From Promethearchaeota archaeon (GTDB lineage Archaea > Asgardarchaeota > Lokiarchaeia > Sigyniarchaeales > SOKP01): a stretch of DNA of 51,502 bases. Below are positions 24,596 through 33,191 of the stretch, in pieces. The translations under genes and the position numbers were made by a program. The stretch is from positions 1-51,502 of the forward strand of contig JAEOTH010000218.1 in the NCBI GenBank assembly GCA_016839915.1, read 5' to 3'. Under the pieces are notes generated by a model, which searched no databases, was not told where the DNA came from, and saw only the letters and a list, made by a program, of their open reading frames with translations. Position 1 is the stretch's first letter, and every line of letters begins with the position of its first letter.

Positions 24596-25391
24596 GCAAA
24601 TGTTCGATTCTAGTTTTCCGTGGTCTTATAAATTCTGTATGCTGTTCCTTTCGTTCCAGCAATAAACTCTTCTTAAGATTGGCAGAATTAACTATGTAAA
24701 CTTCTAAATTACCTCCATTAAGAAAAATATGATTAAAACTAGGGGAATCGTCAGCACGCACTTTATTTGACGTTGAAGTACCACAGTAAAGAAAAGTTGT
24801 ACTTGATGAATTCCTCCAAGAAATTGTATAAGCATGAGGAACATGGCGATGACCCATTAATACTAAGTCTATTTCGAATAAATTAGTAAACTCTAAAATT
24901 TCTCCCGCATCTCGAACAGTCGTAAATTTTTGTCCAGACATTGGAATTGGAATTAAATGATGATGTAGTGCTATTACTCTATCTTCTAAATTTCTATCAA
25001 ATTGGCGACCCATCCAATCCAATTGTTCGTCTCCAATCATTCCTTCCGCCATATCATCTCTCGCAGAGCAGATACCTACAATAATAGAGTCTTTATCCTC
25101 GAGAACTAATCTTGAGCGTCTTGGACCTATCAATTTTTCAAAAAAAATTATACCTGAATTTTTTGCGTCGTGGTTGCCTGGTACCGCTATAAAATTAGAT
25201 AATTCTTTTATTCTATTAATATATTGAACTACATTTTTAAATTGAATTACTCTTCCTTTGTGAACTATATCTCCAGTGCAAATGACTAAATCAGGATGAA
25301 TCTTTTTAATATAACTAATAATATTTTCTATTAAATCTTCTCGGAACTCACTTCCATAATGTAGATCGCTAATTTGTATAATTTCTATCAT
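24570..25391 (-). CDS. Calcineurin-like metallophosphoesterase
   Basis: A 273-residue metallophosphoesterase. The metal-binding motifs appear in order: SDLHYG (D-x-H), TGDIVHKG (GD), PGNHD, ALHHH and MGHRHVPH (GHxH). These form the two-metal centre of the calcineurin-like family, which includes 3',5'-cAMP phosphodiesterase CpdA-like and Icc-like enzymes. The GNHDAKN and overall length fit the CpdA/Icc group, but the substrate is not determinable. A C-terminal extension of about 40 basic residues (from LERKEQ) lies outside the core. It is the first gene of a two-gene unit with the Nudix hydrolase. Confidence 0.87.
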   Translation of the reverse strand: MIEIIQISDLHYGSEFREDLIENIISYIKKIHPDLVICTGDIVHKGRVIQFKNVVQYINRIKELSNFIAVPGNHDAKNSGIIFFEKLIGPRRSRLVLEDKDSIIVGICSARDDMAEGMIGDEQLDWMGRQFDRNLEDRVIALHHHLIPIPMSGQKFTTVRDAGEILEFTNLFEIDLVLMGHRHVPHAYTISWRNSSSTTFLYCGTSTSNKVRADDSPSFNHIFLNGGNLEVYIVNSANLKKSLLLERKEQHTEFIRPRKTRIEHLLASKVWDE

Positions 25392-25556
25392 TTTTTTAGC
25401 ATCTCTTCAGATTGAGATTATTTTATAAGAGAGAATTTCTATAATTTATAAGTTTAATAATTAGTACTACACTTAAAATGTTTTTGATGAGATATAAATC
25501 TTAAATAAAAAAGAGTAGTTTGTAAAAATTTGAGTTAAATAAATAATAAAAGGAAT

Positions 25557-25739
25557 TTAGTTAAAACTCTCTATACTAATAGAATGATTTATTATTTCGA
25601 GTTTTTGCTGTAACTTACGCTTTTCTGCTAATGTGTTAAGAGTTTTTTGATTATTACAATCAAAACAGATACCATTAACATTTATATTACGTAATTCTCC
25701 ACATTGTGGACAGCAAAACTCTTTATATACAGTTTTCAT
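25557..25739 (-). CDS. Small zinc-ribbon protein (60 aa)
   Basis: A 60-residue protein with two cysteine pairs, CPQCG at residues about 10-14 and CFDC at about 25-28, forming a likely zinc ribbon, followed by a basic amphipathic helix (LAEKRKLQQKLEIINH). Proteins of this size and shape often bind nucleic acids or partner proteins. No family name is recognised. It stands alone between the phosphoesterase and the AlaRS gene, with a short tandem repeat in the region upstream. Coding is supported by the cysteine pattern and by a usable ATG start. Confidence 0.6.
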   Translation of the reverse strand: MKTVYKEFCCPQCGELRNINVNGICFDCNNQKTLNTLAEKRKLQQKLEIINHSISIESFN

Positions 25740-25846
25740 ATTTTTTTCCTCTAAATTTGTATGTTTATTATATATAGTTTCTTTTTTTCCTCTTTAATAA
25801 ATATTAAAAAATTTAGAGTTTTAAATAAAATCGATATATTATATAA

Positions 25847-25866
25847 AGTCTATATAGTCTATATAG
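25847..25866. repeat. Short tandem repeat of AGTCTATAT
   Basis: The nine-base unit AGTCTATAT occurs twice in a row and is followed by AG. It lies about 110 bases before the zinc-ribbon start and after the AlaRS stop, in a 270-base gap with no gene. It could contain promoter or operator elements; AT-rich chance is possible. Nothing else notable was seen in the gap. Confidence 0.4.
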
Positions 25867-26009
25867 ATAGAATTATTGGTATAAATAATTGATAATTTTT
25901 AAGAAATATTTTAGGATTGTTAGGTTTGTTTTCTAATATTCTTTAAGGTTCTGAAACTTATATTTTTCTAAGGCTTAAGAAACGATTTTACTATGAGTAG
26001 ATTAGTTAC

Positions 26010-29000
26010 TTACTTTTTTTTCTTCTCAGACTTTTTTTTAATGTATTTATTGAAGCTAGTTTTAAAATGATTTTCTACAGTGTTCGTATTTCCTTCTTCG
26101 CTGCTTACATATCCAGATACAAATATATCTTTTCCACCTCCTCTGAATCCATAATCTCGTAGTTCTTCTGTTATAAAGTTATTTAATCTGATATCAGAGT
26201 TTTCTGCAATTTTCGGAGACATCATTCCAATAACATAAGTTCCTGTTCCAATGTCATCAAAAAACCAATTAATAGCATTATCCACATACTTTTGAACGTT
26301 TGAGCTTACATTTTTTAAATCATTTTGATCAATATCACTAAAGGTGTGATATATTAAAGTAAATTGCTTATGCTTCGTAGCATTCTCATTTAATCTCTCT
26401 GCAAATGATTTGCTTAAATAGGTACTGATTTCATTCTGATCCAATTTCTTTTTATTATCTTCCCATTCCTCCAATAATTTATGAACTTTAGAAGGTATAT
26501 CAAATTTTTTAGTTCCAAGTATTTGAGAAAGCTCTGATAATACATCACCCTGAAATATTATATTCGAGTTAAGCTTTAAATCTTCTCTATTTACATTCCC
26601 TGTTTTAAGTGATTTATTAATGTTTTTCCACTTTTCTAATAATTCTCCTACACGCCCTACGAGCTGCTTCCGTTCAACTTTCAATATATCTTTTAATTCC
26701 TCAAGAATTTTTTTATGTTTTTGCTTTAGCTTATCTGTAGCATTTCCCGCCGTAAACGTAAGCCTTACTATACCATCCTGAATTTTTTGCGATTTTGTAA
26801 TATGAATATAACCTGTTTCTGAGGTGTTATTTAAATGTGTACCTCCACAAGCCTCGACATCAACTCCAGGTATCTCAACAATTCTTAAATTTTTCCCTGG
26901 TACGGCTCCTCCCTGATATATAGTCATACCATATTTCTTTTCTGCTTCTGAACGTGGGATGAAACTTAAATTAAGATCAATACCTTTCTCTACTATTTCA
27001 TTTGTTTTTTTTTCAATTTCTAATAGTTTATCCCTAGGAATTTGTTCATAGTGTGTAAGATCAAGATGGGAGTTCTTAAGTGTTTTTTTTGCACCTGCTT
27101 GGTTAATATGACTACCTAAGACCTCTCGAGCAGCAGCATTTACAATATGTGTAGCAGTATGATGTTGGGAGAGTTGTTTCCTCCATTCCTTGTCCACTTC
27201 GATTTTTACATTATCTCCCTCCTTGAATTTTGGTTCTTCATCGAGAAAGTGAACAATATAATTACCTTGCTTAAATACATCATTGAATTCTTGACCATTT
27301 ATCTTCCCTACATCATGTAATTGCCCACCAGAAGTTGGGTAGGCAACAGATTTATCCAAAACAACCATATTATCACTAATGTTCAAAACCTTCGCTTCAT
27401 TAGAAGTCTCGGTATAATCATAATAAAAAAGAGATTTTGTTTCAGGGATTCCTACTAAATCCAATTCAATTTCTTTTCCTGTCGCATGAATTTGCTCAGG
27501 TATTTCATGTCTTTCAACTACTAATTTATAAAAATTGTCAGGAATGTTTACTTTTACACCATAATTTTTAGCTGCTGTTTTTACCATGTCAGGACTTATA
27601 CCATTAGAATCATACAATTCTATAAGAGTTTTAGTAGAAATTTCTCTCTTTTTCAGGATTTTTTCTAAAATGTTACCCGCTTTTTTCTTAGTGGCATAAA
27701 ATTTCTCTCTTTCAACATCCAAGATTTCTCTTATTTCATGTAAATGTTCTGAAACTTCAGGAAAAATGCCTTTTAATTCTTTAGCATGCCAAGCACATAC
27801 ATCTGCCATATCAATATCCCAATCGAACTTATCGATAAAACTTATAGCACGTCGAAATATCACCCGTAAATTATATCCTCCTCCAACATTTGAGGGCAGC
27901 TTTCCATCATTTATAGCGAAAAGTAAGCTACGTGCATGTTCAGCAATTGAATACAGTGCTGTCATTGGCAAAATTTTATGTTTTAATTCTTTTACACCAA
28001 CCTTTATTTCTTTAGCAACGCGATTCCAAGCTTCATCCATATTGTCTACTTCATCCACATTTAGATAAGCAGAATATTGTGAAAAGCGATTATATAGATC
28101 TAAATCTAACTCAATTTTAGTTATTTCTCTTAATTTTAATAATACTAACGGAAATATGGCTTCATACATATTAGGTGTGCCTTGAGAGAACCATGCAACA
28201 CGGTCTTGACCAAGTCCCATATCAAGAACCTTAAGTTTAAGCTCACGTGGTCCTTCAGGAGTTTGTTCAAACATAGTATAAACTTGATTAAAAAGTTCTA
28301 CGCCTCTACTGAAAAATTCAAGACTACAACCAAAAGAACCCCCACCGGCCCATGAATCTTCATGTATTGTTATTTCTTCTTTTGGTAGACCTACACTTTC
28401 ATGAATAAAATCATGTATATCCATAAAAAGTTCTCCCTGATTCCATTCTTCAGGAGTTACAAAAGCATGTTGCCCGATCATAACGAAACCAGTGTTATGA
28501 GAACCTGTTATTCCGACATTTTCAATATCATTGAACCTTAAACAAAATTGAGGAATTATCAGCTTTTTAGCAGGAGGTTCTACTTCTCCCGTAATTACAT
28601 ATGGTTGGAACGCCGATATGGACGCGATTGTAAATTCAGAAGTTGGATTCCATCTAGCTACACAAGGATACCTTTTAATTGGAGTGTATCCTCTAGGTTC
28701 TAGGATCTCAACGATTTTTTCCCAAACTCCAATAAAGGATAATTTGACTTTTGAAGGATTATCAATCACTACTTGAAATCCTCCTGAGCACACAGGATCT
28801 CCACAGACTTCCCTATCTTTGAGTGTAGTCCAAAAAAATGTTCCACAACATTCACAATTTTTTCTCATGTAACCTAATTTTCCAAGCTCCTTTGTAGGAA
28901 AATAAGCATCTGGATTTCTTGAGGCAACTTTTTTAAATACTTGTTTTAATTCCTTATCAGTGTGAGCATCCTTTAATTCCAACTGTTCTTTATCTGAGAG

Positions 29001-29012
29001 CACTTTAATCAA
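26010..29012 (-). CDS. alaS: Alanyl-tRNA synthetase, archaeal type
   Basis: A 1000-residue class II synthetase that attaches alanine to tRNA-Ala. It has the archaeal N-terminal insertion with cysteine pairs (NCECCGTFF, EVCGDPVCSGGF) for zinc, then the catalytic core (VARWNPTSEFTIASISAFQP, GSHNTGFVMIGQHAF, GLGQDRVAWFSQG), the tRNA-binding region, and the editing domain with SQHHTATHIVNAAAREV and VEACGGTH, the two zinc-binding motifs that clear mischarged Ser and Gly. A C-terminal coiled and DHHA1-like region ends in FRGGGKDIFVSGYV and a lysine-rich tail. It is somewhat longer than most archaeal AlaRS (about 900). The start is TTG at 29010-29012, or GTG three codons later. Confidence 0.96.
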   Translation of the reverse strand: MIKVLSDKEQLELKDAHTDKELKQVFKKVASRNPDAYFPTKELGKLGYMRKNCECCGTFFWTTLKDREVCGDPVCSGGFQVVIDNPSKVKLSFIGVWEKIVEILEPRGYTPIKRYPCVARWNPTSEFTIASISAFQPYVITGEVEPPAKKLIIPQFCLRFNDIENVGITGSHNTGFVMIGQHAFVTPEEWNQGELFMDIHDFIHESVGLPKEEITIHEDSWAGGGSFGCSLEFFSRGVELFNQVYTMFEQTPEGPRELKLKVLDMGLGQDRVAWFSQGTPNMYEAIFPLVLLKLREITKIELDLDLYNRFSQYSAYLNVDEVDNMDEAWNRVAKEIKVGVKELKHKILPMTALYSIAEHARSLLFAINDGKLPSNVGGGYNLRVIFRRAISFIDKFDWDIDMADVCAWHAKELKGIFPEVSEHLHEIREILDVEREKFYATKKKAGNILEKILKKREISTKTLIELYDSNGISPDMVKTAAKNYGVKVNIPDNFYKLVVERHEIPEQIHATGKEIELDLVGIPETKSLFYYDYTETSNEAKVLNISDNMVVLDKSVAYPTSGGQLHDVGKINGQEFNDVFKQGNYIVHFLDEEPKFKEGDNVKIEVDKEWRKQLSQHHTATHIVNAAAREVLGSHINQAGAKKTLKNSHLDLTHYEQIPRDKLLEIEKKTNEIVEKGIDLNLSFIPRSEAEKKYGMTIYQGGAVPGKNLRIVEIPGVDVEACGGTHLNNTSETGYIHITKSQKIQDGIVRLTFTAGNATDKLKQKHKKILEELKDILKVERKQLVGRVGELLEKWKNINKSLKTGNVNREDLKLNSNIIFQGDVLSELSQILGTKKFDIPSKVHKLLEEWEDNKKKLDQNEISTYLSKSFAERLNENATKHKQFTLIYHTFSDIDQNDLKNVSSNVQKYVDNAINWFFDDIGTGTYVIGMMSPKIAENSDIRLNNFITEELRDYGFRGGGKDIFVSGYVSSEEGNTNTVENHFKTSFNKYIKKKSEKKKK

Positions 29013-29248
29013 ATTATGATAATCAAAACTATTTTATAAAATAATTAAGAAAATTATGATTCTCATGTAATAATTTCATTTAATATTTTACTTCTTAACA
29101 ATTTTATTATAGGTTTTCTTAATTAAGCTTCTAATAAAAAATAGTAATGTTATTAGTTGTTATTTCCTGATAAAGCTTTTAAATAATAGAAATAATTTTA
29201 GCATACAAAAAATTCTAATTTTGAATTAAAAGTAGAGGTAGAATTCAA

Positions 29249-29551
29249 ATGGCTCATATGTTAGTTACAGGTTGGTACCCCCCGAATAAGGCTCAAGAAT
29301 TATTAAAAGTGTATATGTCAAAAGATAAACCAGTATATCCCGATTTCGTAAAAAAAATTCATCACTGGACAGTAATATCTTCAGATGGCCATTATAAAAC
29401 ATATGCGGTGTATGAGTTTCCAGATGATAAAGTAAAGGAAACAATGAAGGCAATTGGGAGAAGATATATTTTATATGCTACAGTGGAGGGCTACAGATAC
29501 TATCCTGAATTATTAATGGATGCTGAAGAAATGATCAAACTATTTCTTTAA
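29249..29551 (+). CDS. Small uncharacterised protein, likely ferredoxin-like fold
   Basis: A 100-residue protein without recognised family. Strand-helix pattern: HMLVTGWYPP, helix NKAQELLKVYMSK, strands HHWTVISSDGHYKTYAVYEF, helix VKETMKAIGRRY and a final strand ILYATVEGYRYYPEL. This beta-alpha-beta-beta-alpha-beta order suits a dimeric alpha/beta-barrel or ferredoxin-like fold, as in stress-responsive or muconolactone-isomerase-like small proteins. Histidines H39-H40 could be functional. The gene has a GAGGT ribosome-binding motif before the ATG and is followed by a T-run, so it looks like an independent transcription unit upstream of the transporter. Confidence 0.55.
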   Translation: MAHMLVTGWYPPNKAQELLKVYMSKDKPVYPDFVKKIHHWTVISSDGHYKTYAVYEFPDDKVKETMKAIGRRYILYATVEGYRYYPELLMDAEEMIKLFL

Positions 29552-29560
29552 TTTTAATCA

Positions 29561-29569
29561 TTTTTTTTT
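29561..29569 (+). terminator. T-rich terminator after the small gene
   Basis: A run of nine T residues ten bases after the stop codon of the 29249-29551 gene. Oligo-T tracts without a hairpin terminate archaeal transcription. It would separate this gene from the transporter, which starts at 29631. Confidence 0.4.
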
Positions 29570-29630
29570 ATAATTAATTTATATTTTTGATTCTAAGATT
29601 TTTAAGATAAAGACCATTTTTTTTTATTGA

Positions 29631-30923
29631 ATGAACGTACCTTTAATAGTATTAAATCTGGTTTTATTTGCCATTTTGATGGCTTTTTTTTCTCAAGGTA
29701 AGTTCGATTATTTCCCTATTGCATTAATCATTGGAACCATCGCAGTGGTTACAATGCTCACAATTGGTATTGAAGAGAAAGATATTCTTGGATTTATCAA
29801 TTTTAACACATTGATCTTCATATTTGCAATGCAAATAATTATATATTTTGCAACTCGTGACCGTGTTTTAGAATATATCGCGATCAAAGTGATTCATATT
29901 ACAAAAGGGAATAACCGACTATTTTTCTATATTATTTGCCTTTTTACAGGTATTATGGTTGCCTTTATCGAGGACTTAACCCTCTCGTTAATTTTGGTTC
30001 CATTGATCTTCAGGACATGCCGAATTTTAGAGATACGTGCTGGCACCTACATGATGGGTATGACCATTACTATAAACATCGGCGCTATACTCACACCTGT
30101 CTCTAGTTTAAAAAATCTGATAATCGGTAAAGAATTTGGGTGGGGTTTTGGTGAGTATCTTGCCAATATGGGTATTCTATTCTTGATTACGTTAATATCC
30201 ACTATTTTCTTGATTGATCGGTTCATATTGAAAAAAGAAGAAAAACCCACTGAAAGAAACAAGAAGATTCTATTATCAATGCTCGATCCTGGGATTGTAA
30301 TCGAGAATAAAAAGTATTTTTTATCGACAATTATCATTGTTCTAGCCACTTTCGTGTTCATGTTCATAGGATTCGAACCTGCTCTCGTCGCAATCATATC
30401 TGCTGCTATTCTTCTTCTTATTCATTATAAGCATTCAAATTTCTCGGATATCAAGAACGAGATCGCGTGGAAAATCATCATAATTTTTGCGATCTTGTTC
30501 ATTCTTTCGAATTCCTTATCACAATTTGGCTTTTCAGAGTTGATTTCTACAAATTTAGTAAGTTTATCAAATAACAACATTTATCTCGCTGTGTTGATAA
30601 CATTAGGCATTTCTACTCTCTTATCCGCATTCCTTGCGGGTACTCCCGTCACTATCATTCTTCTCCCGATTTTTTCGTCACTCGCAGGACAATTTTTCTT
30701 TCCTAACCCGATCATCATTGCTTTCATAAGCGGTGTTAATATGGCAGGTAATTTTTTACCGCAAGGTTCTGCTTGTGATCTTCTCACACTGTCATTGGCA
30801 AAAAAATACAAAGTGGCGAATTTAGATTATAAACGTTTGCTAAAAAATGGAGCTTTTTTCGCAATGATGCATCTCTTCTTTACGTTGGGATATACAATGC
30901 TATACACTTTAATTTTAAGTTAA
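29631..30923 (+). CDS. ArsB/NhaD/SLC13-type ion transporter (IT superfamily)
   Basis: A 430-residue protein with ten to eleven membrane helices. The pair of re-entrant signatures of this superfamily are seen: FINFNTLIFIFAMQIIIYF, then VAFIEDLTLSLILVPLIFR (with an acidic residue and the position of the usual NDxxxL loop), and a second half with LSAFLAGTPVTIILLPIFSS and ISGVNMAGNFLPQGSACDLL. Members export arsenite or exchange Na+/H+ or transport dicarboxylates and cannot be told apart here; the GNFLPQGS motif resembles the ArsB/CitM GNxTPxGS pattern. Parts of the gene are richer in GC than surrounding genes. No arsenic gene is adjacent. Confidence 0.82.
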   Translation: MNVPLIVLNLVLFAILMAFFSQGKFDYFPIALIIGTIAVVTMLTIGIEEKDILGFINFNTLIFIFAMQIIIYFATRDRVLEYIAIKVIHITKGNNRLFFYIICLFTGIMVAFIEDLTLSLILVPLIFRTCRILEIRAGTYMMGMTITINIGAILTPVSSLKNLIIGKEFGWGFGEYLANMGILFLITLISTIFLIDRFILKKEEKPTERNKKILLSMLDPGIVIENKKYFLSTIIIVLATFVFMFIGFEPALVAIISAAILLLIHYKHSNFSDIKNEIAWKIIIIFAILFILSNSLSQFGFSELISTNLVSLSNNNIYLAVLITLGISTLLSAFLAGTPVTIILLPIFSSLAGQFFFPNPIIIAFISGVNMAGNFLPQGSACDLLTLSLAKKYKVANLDYKRLLKNGAFFAMMHLFFTLGYTMLYTLILS

Positions 30924-30955
30924 GAAATTTACCACTAAAAATATAGTGATTTTTT

Positions 30956-31402
30956 TTATAAATCCATAATCTGTAATCTAGAATATCCTTGGTTAATAAA
31001 AGAATAATCTAGAAGTTCGATTCTTTCAGGTATTATCTTTAAAATCAATTTTCTTTTTCCTCGAACAATTTTCTGAGCTTTTTCAAATTCTTTATCTCCT
31101 TCTTTTAAAAATATCAATTTCTCTTTACCTGAAGCTGTAATTTGCATACCTTGTATTTTTCCTTCAGATATAGGTGTATATATACCAATACTAATATTTG
31201 GATTTTCCTCGATATTTTTTACTTTCCTTCCTGGAGCTGGGCCTACATAAATATTAAAATTTTGCTTATTGATATAAAAATCCATTGGTGTTGCTCGAGG
31301 AATATCTTGATTACAAGTACAGAGAACCAACACCTTCCTCTTATCTAAAAAGCTTCGTATCTCTTTTTTGAGTTCTTCAATCGGCATTTCTTTCTTATTC
31401 AT
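30956..31402 (-). CDS. FMN-binding split-barrel protein (pyridoxamine 5'-phosphate oxidase family)
   Basis: A protein of about 148 residues of the FMN-binding split-barrel fold. Segments KVLVLCTCNQDIPRATPMDF, FNIYVGPAPGRKVKNIEENP and ISIGIYTP follow the order of PPOX-type proteins, in which FMN or a deazaflavin (F420) is bound at a dimer interface. Since the window also encodes F420 synthesis, F420 is a possible cofactor, but no F420-specific motif is visible. The frame opens with GTG at 31412-31414; the ATG at 31400-31402 is preferred. It is convergent with the transporter and lies downstream of the FtsZ gene on the same strand. Confidence 0.8.
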   Translation of the reverse strand: MNKKEMPIEELKKEIRSFLDKRKVLVLCTCNQDIPRATPMDFYINKQNFNIYVGPAPGRKVKNIEENPNISIGIYTPISEGKIQGMQITASGKEKLIFLKEGDKEFEKAQKIVRGKRKLILKIIPERIELLDYSFINQGYSRLQIMDL

Positions 31403-31499
31403 ACTAAATATCACTTATTTAAATAAAATTGAATACATTTTAATTTGGATAAATGAAGATTATTCTAAAAAGAGTTCTAAAAAATTTTTGATTTTAATT

Positions 31500-32651
31500 T
31501 TAAATTCCTACTATATTCGTTGGTGTAAAATCAATATCTGAATCTACAGCAGCTCGTACATATGGTGATACAGGACCATTTGCTAAAACCATTATTTTTA
31601 TTTTTGATCCTAAGTCAGGTTTATTTTGAACTCCAAATTTTAATTGAGCGTCTTCAGGAATCTCTTGGGAAATTGTAGATACTACTTTATCAACTTTAGA
31701 TAGTGTCAATGTATGATCACCTGTAACAGATACTAAGCATCTATTTACTTGGCTAGGATCTGGCTTTAAAAGAGGATTATTTAACGCTAATTTTGCTTTT
31801 TCAATTAAATCTGATTCATCACCTATACATTCGGCTATTCCAACTAAACCAGAAGGATATTTTTCATTTGGGTTTTCCATAAGGGTTTTTTTCACATCTG
31901 CAAAATCAATATTGACTAGACCACAATTATTAATTAAATTTACAACTTCACCGATATTTCTTATTAAAATTTCATCCATAATTTTAAAACCAGTTATCAT
32001 TGGGATTTTTCCAACAATTCCTAGAAGATTATCATTTGGAATTGGAATTAAAAAATCAGAATATGTAGCAAGATTTTTTAAACCTAATTGAGCTCTTGCT
32101 GATCTTTGTTTACCTTCCGAATTAAATGGAAGTGAACAAAAAGTTACAACGATAGCATTGTTTTTTTTCGCTTCTTCAGCAATTATAGGAGCAGCTCCGG
32201 TACCAGTACCACCACCTAAACCACATGTTAAAAAAATGATATCAGCGTTTAATGTTTGACTTAATCTTTCACGATCTTCTGCAGCAGCTTTAGCACCGAT
32301 TATGGGATCATTTCCTGAACCTAATCCGTTACATTGCTCTTTTCCAATTAATATTTTATGTTTAGAACTTGAATAATAGAGATCATGAGCATCAGTATTA
32401 ATATTTATAGTTTCTGCATGATTGATACCCATATCTTCTAAACGAGATACTGTATTATTTCCTGCGCCCCCCACGCCAACCACGAATGTTTTAATTTTTA
32501 AAACTTTTAATAAATCTGCTAAAAATTTATCATCATCACAATTAGGATTAGAATTAGGATTTTGGTTATTTTGCGCGATCTCATTAAATCTTTCTCTTAC
32601 TGATGATCGTTTTTTAGCTAATTCAACCAAATCAAATATATCATCACTCAT
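31500..32651 (-). CDS. ftsZ: Cell-division GTPase FtsZ
   Basis: A 383-residue tubulin-superfamily GTPase. GTP-binding motifs: VVGVGGAGNNTVSRL at residues about 57-70, the tubulin signature GGGTGTGA at 146-153, and the T7-loop stretch VNIDFADVKKTL, whose Asp activates GTP hydrolysis in the neighbouring subunit. FtsZ forms the contractile ring at mid-cell. An unstructured Asn/Pro-rich N-terminal stretch (residues 25-42) precedes the fold. The C terminus is short (FTPTNIVGI) and carries no obvious membrane-tether motif, so a partner such as SepF would be needed. It is divergent from the zinc-ribbon gene at 32899 across 247 bases. Confidence 0.95.
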   Translation of the reverse strand: MSDDIFDLVELAKKRSSVRERFNEIAQNNQNPNSNPNCDDDKFLADLLKVLKIKTFVVGVGGAGNNTVSRLEDMGINHAETININTDAHDLYYSSSKHKILIGKEQCNGLGSGNDPIIGAKAAAEDRERLSQTLNADIIFLTCGLGGGTGTGAAPIIAEEAKKNNAIVVTFCSLPFNSEGKQRSARAQLGLKNLATYSDFLIPIPNDNLLGIVGKIPMITGFKIMDEILIRNIGEVVNLINNCGLVNIDFADVKKTLMENPNEKYPSGLVGIAECIGDESDLIEKAKLALNNPLLKPDPSQVNRCLVSVTGDHTLTLSKVDKVVSTISQEIPEDAQLKFGVQNKPDLGSKIKIMVLANGPVSPYVRAAVDSDIDFTPTNIVGI

Positions 32652-32898
32652 AAAATATCATCAAAAAAAATGAGTTATATGCTTTATAATACGAGAACGA
32701 TATCAGTATAATATATGAAAGTAATATGAAGATAATACCAAATAGATCTACTCTACGTTCTCAAAATTTGTTTTAAAACCATCAGCTACTCATTTTATAA
32801 TTAAATCATTTTTTTCGTTTGAAAAAGAAGAAAAAACCTTATAGAGAATAAATTTATAAACCCAAATTTCCATGAATATCATGCTTGGGGGTTAAAAT

Positions 32899-33138
32899 AT
32901 GGAAATTGATAATACTAAAAATAGAAGCGATAAAGCTGTTGGTGCTTCAGGTGACAGTGATTTAATTCAGGTAAGAGCGATAATTAGCTGTCCAAATTGT
33001 GGTTATAAAAAGAAATTCAAAAATCAATTTCCTCGAAAAGATCTTGAATTACTCACCGTTGCAGTTAAAGTCTTTGAATTTATTACTTGTAATAAGTGTG
33101 GAGATCTTATAAAATTAGATTTAGAATTCAATATTTAA
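32899..33138 (+). CDS. Small zinc-ribbon protein (79 aa)
   Basis: A 79-residue protein with CPNCG (residues about 33-37) and CNKCG (about 66-70), the ligands of one zinc ribbon separated by a basic region (KKKFKNQFPRKDLELLTVAV). The N-terminal 30 residues are polar and probably disordered. It may bind RNA, DNA or a protein partner. No specific family is recognised. A GGGGGT motif precedes the ATG. It is divergent from ftsZ and convergent with EndoQ. Its closeness to ftsZ may be coincidental. Confidence 0.65.
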   Translation: MEIDNTKNRSDKAVGASGDSDLIQVRAIISCPNCGYKKKFKNQFPRKDLELLTVAVKVFEFITCNKCGDLIKLDLEFNI

Positions 33139-33191
33139 TGTGTAAAAATTATTTTTTCTGAGTGGAAATCACTTTTCAAATTAAATTATAT

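Noticed and set aside
25740-26009. Possible small RNA or tRNA in the gap before AlaRS
   Set aside because: No cloverleaf, conserved TTCGA-type loop or stable hairpin could be made out; the stretch is AT-rich with a short tandem repeat only.
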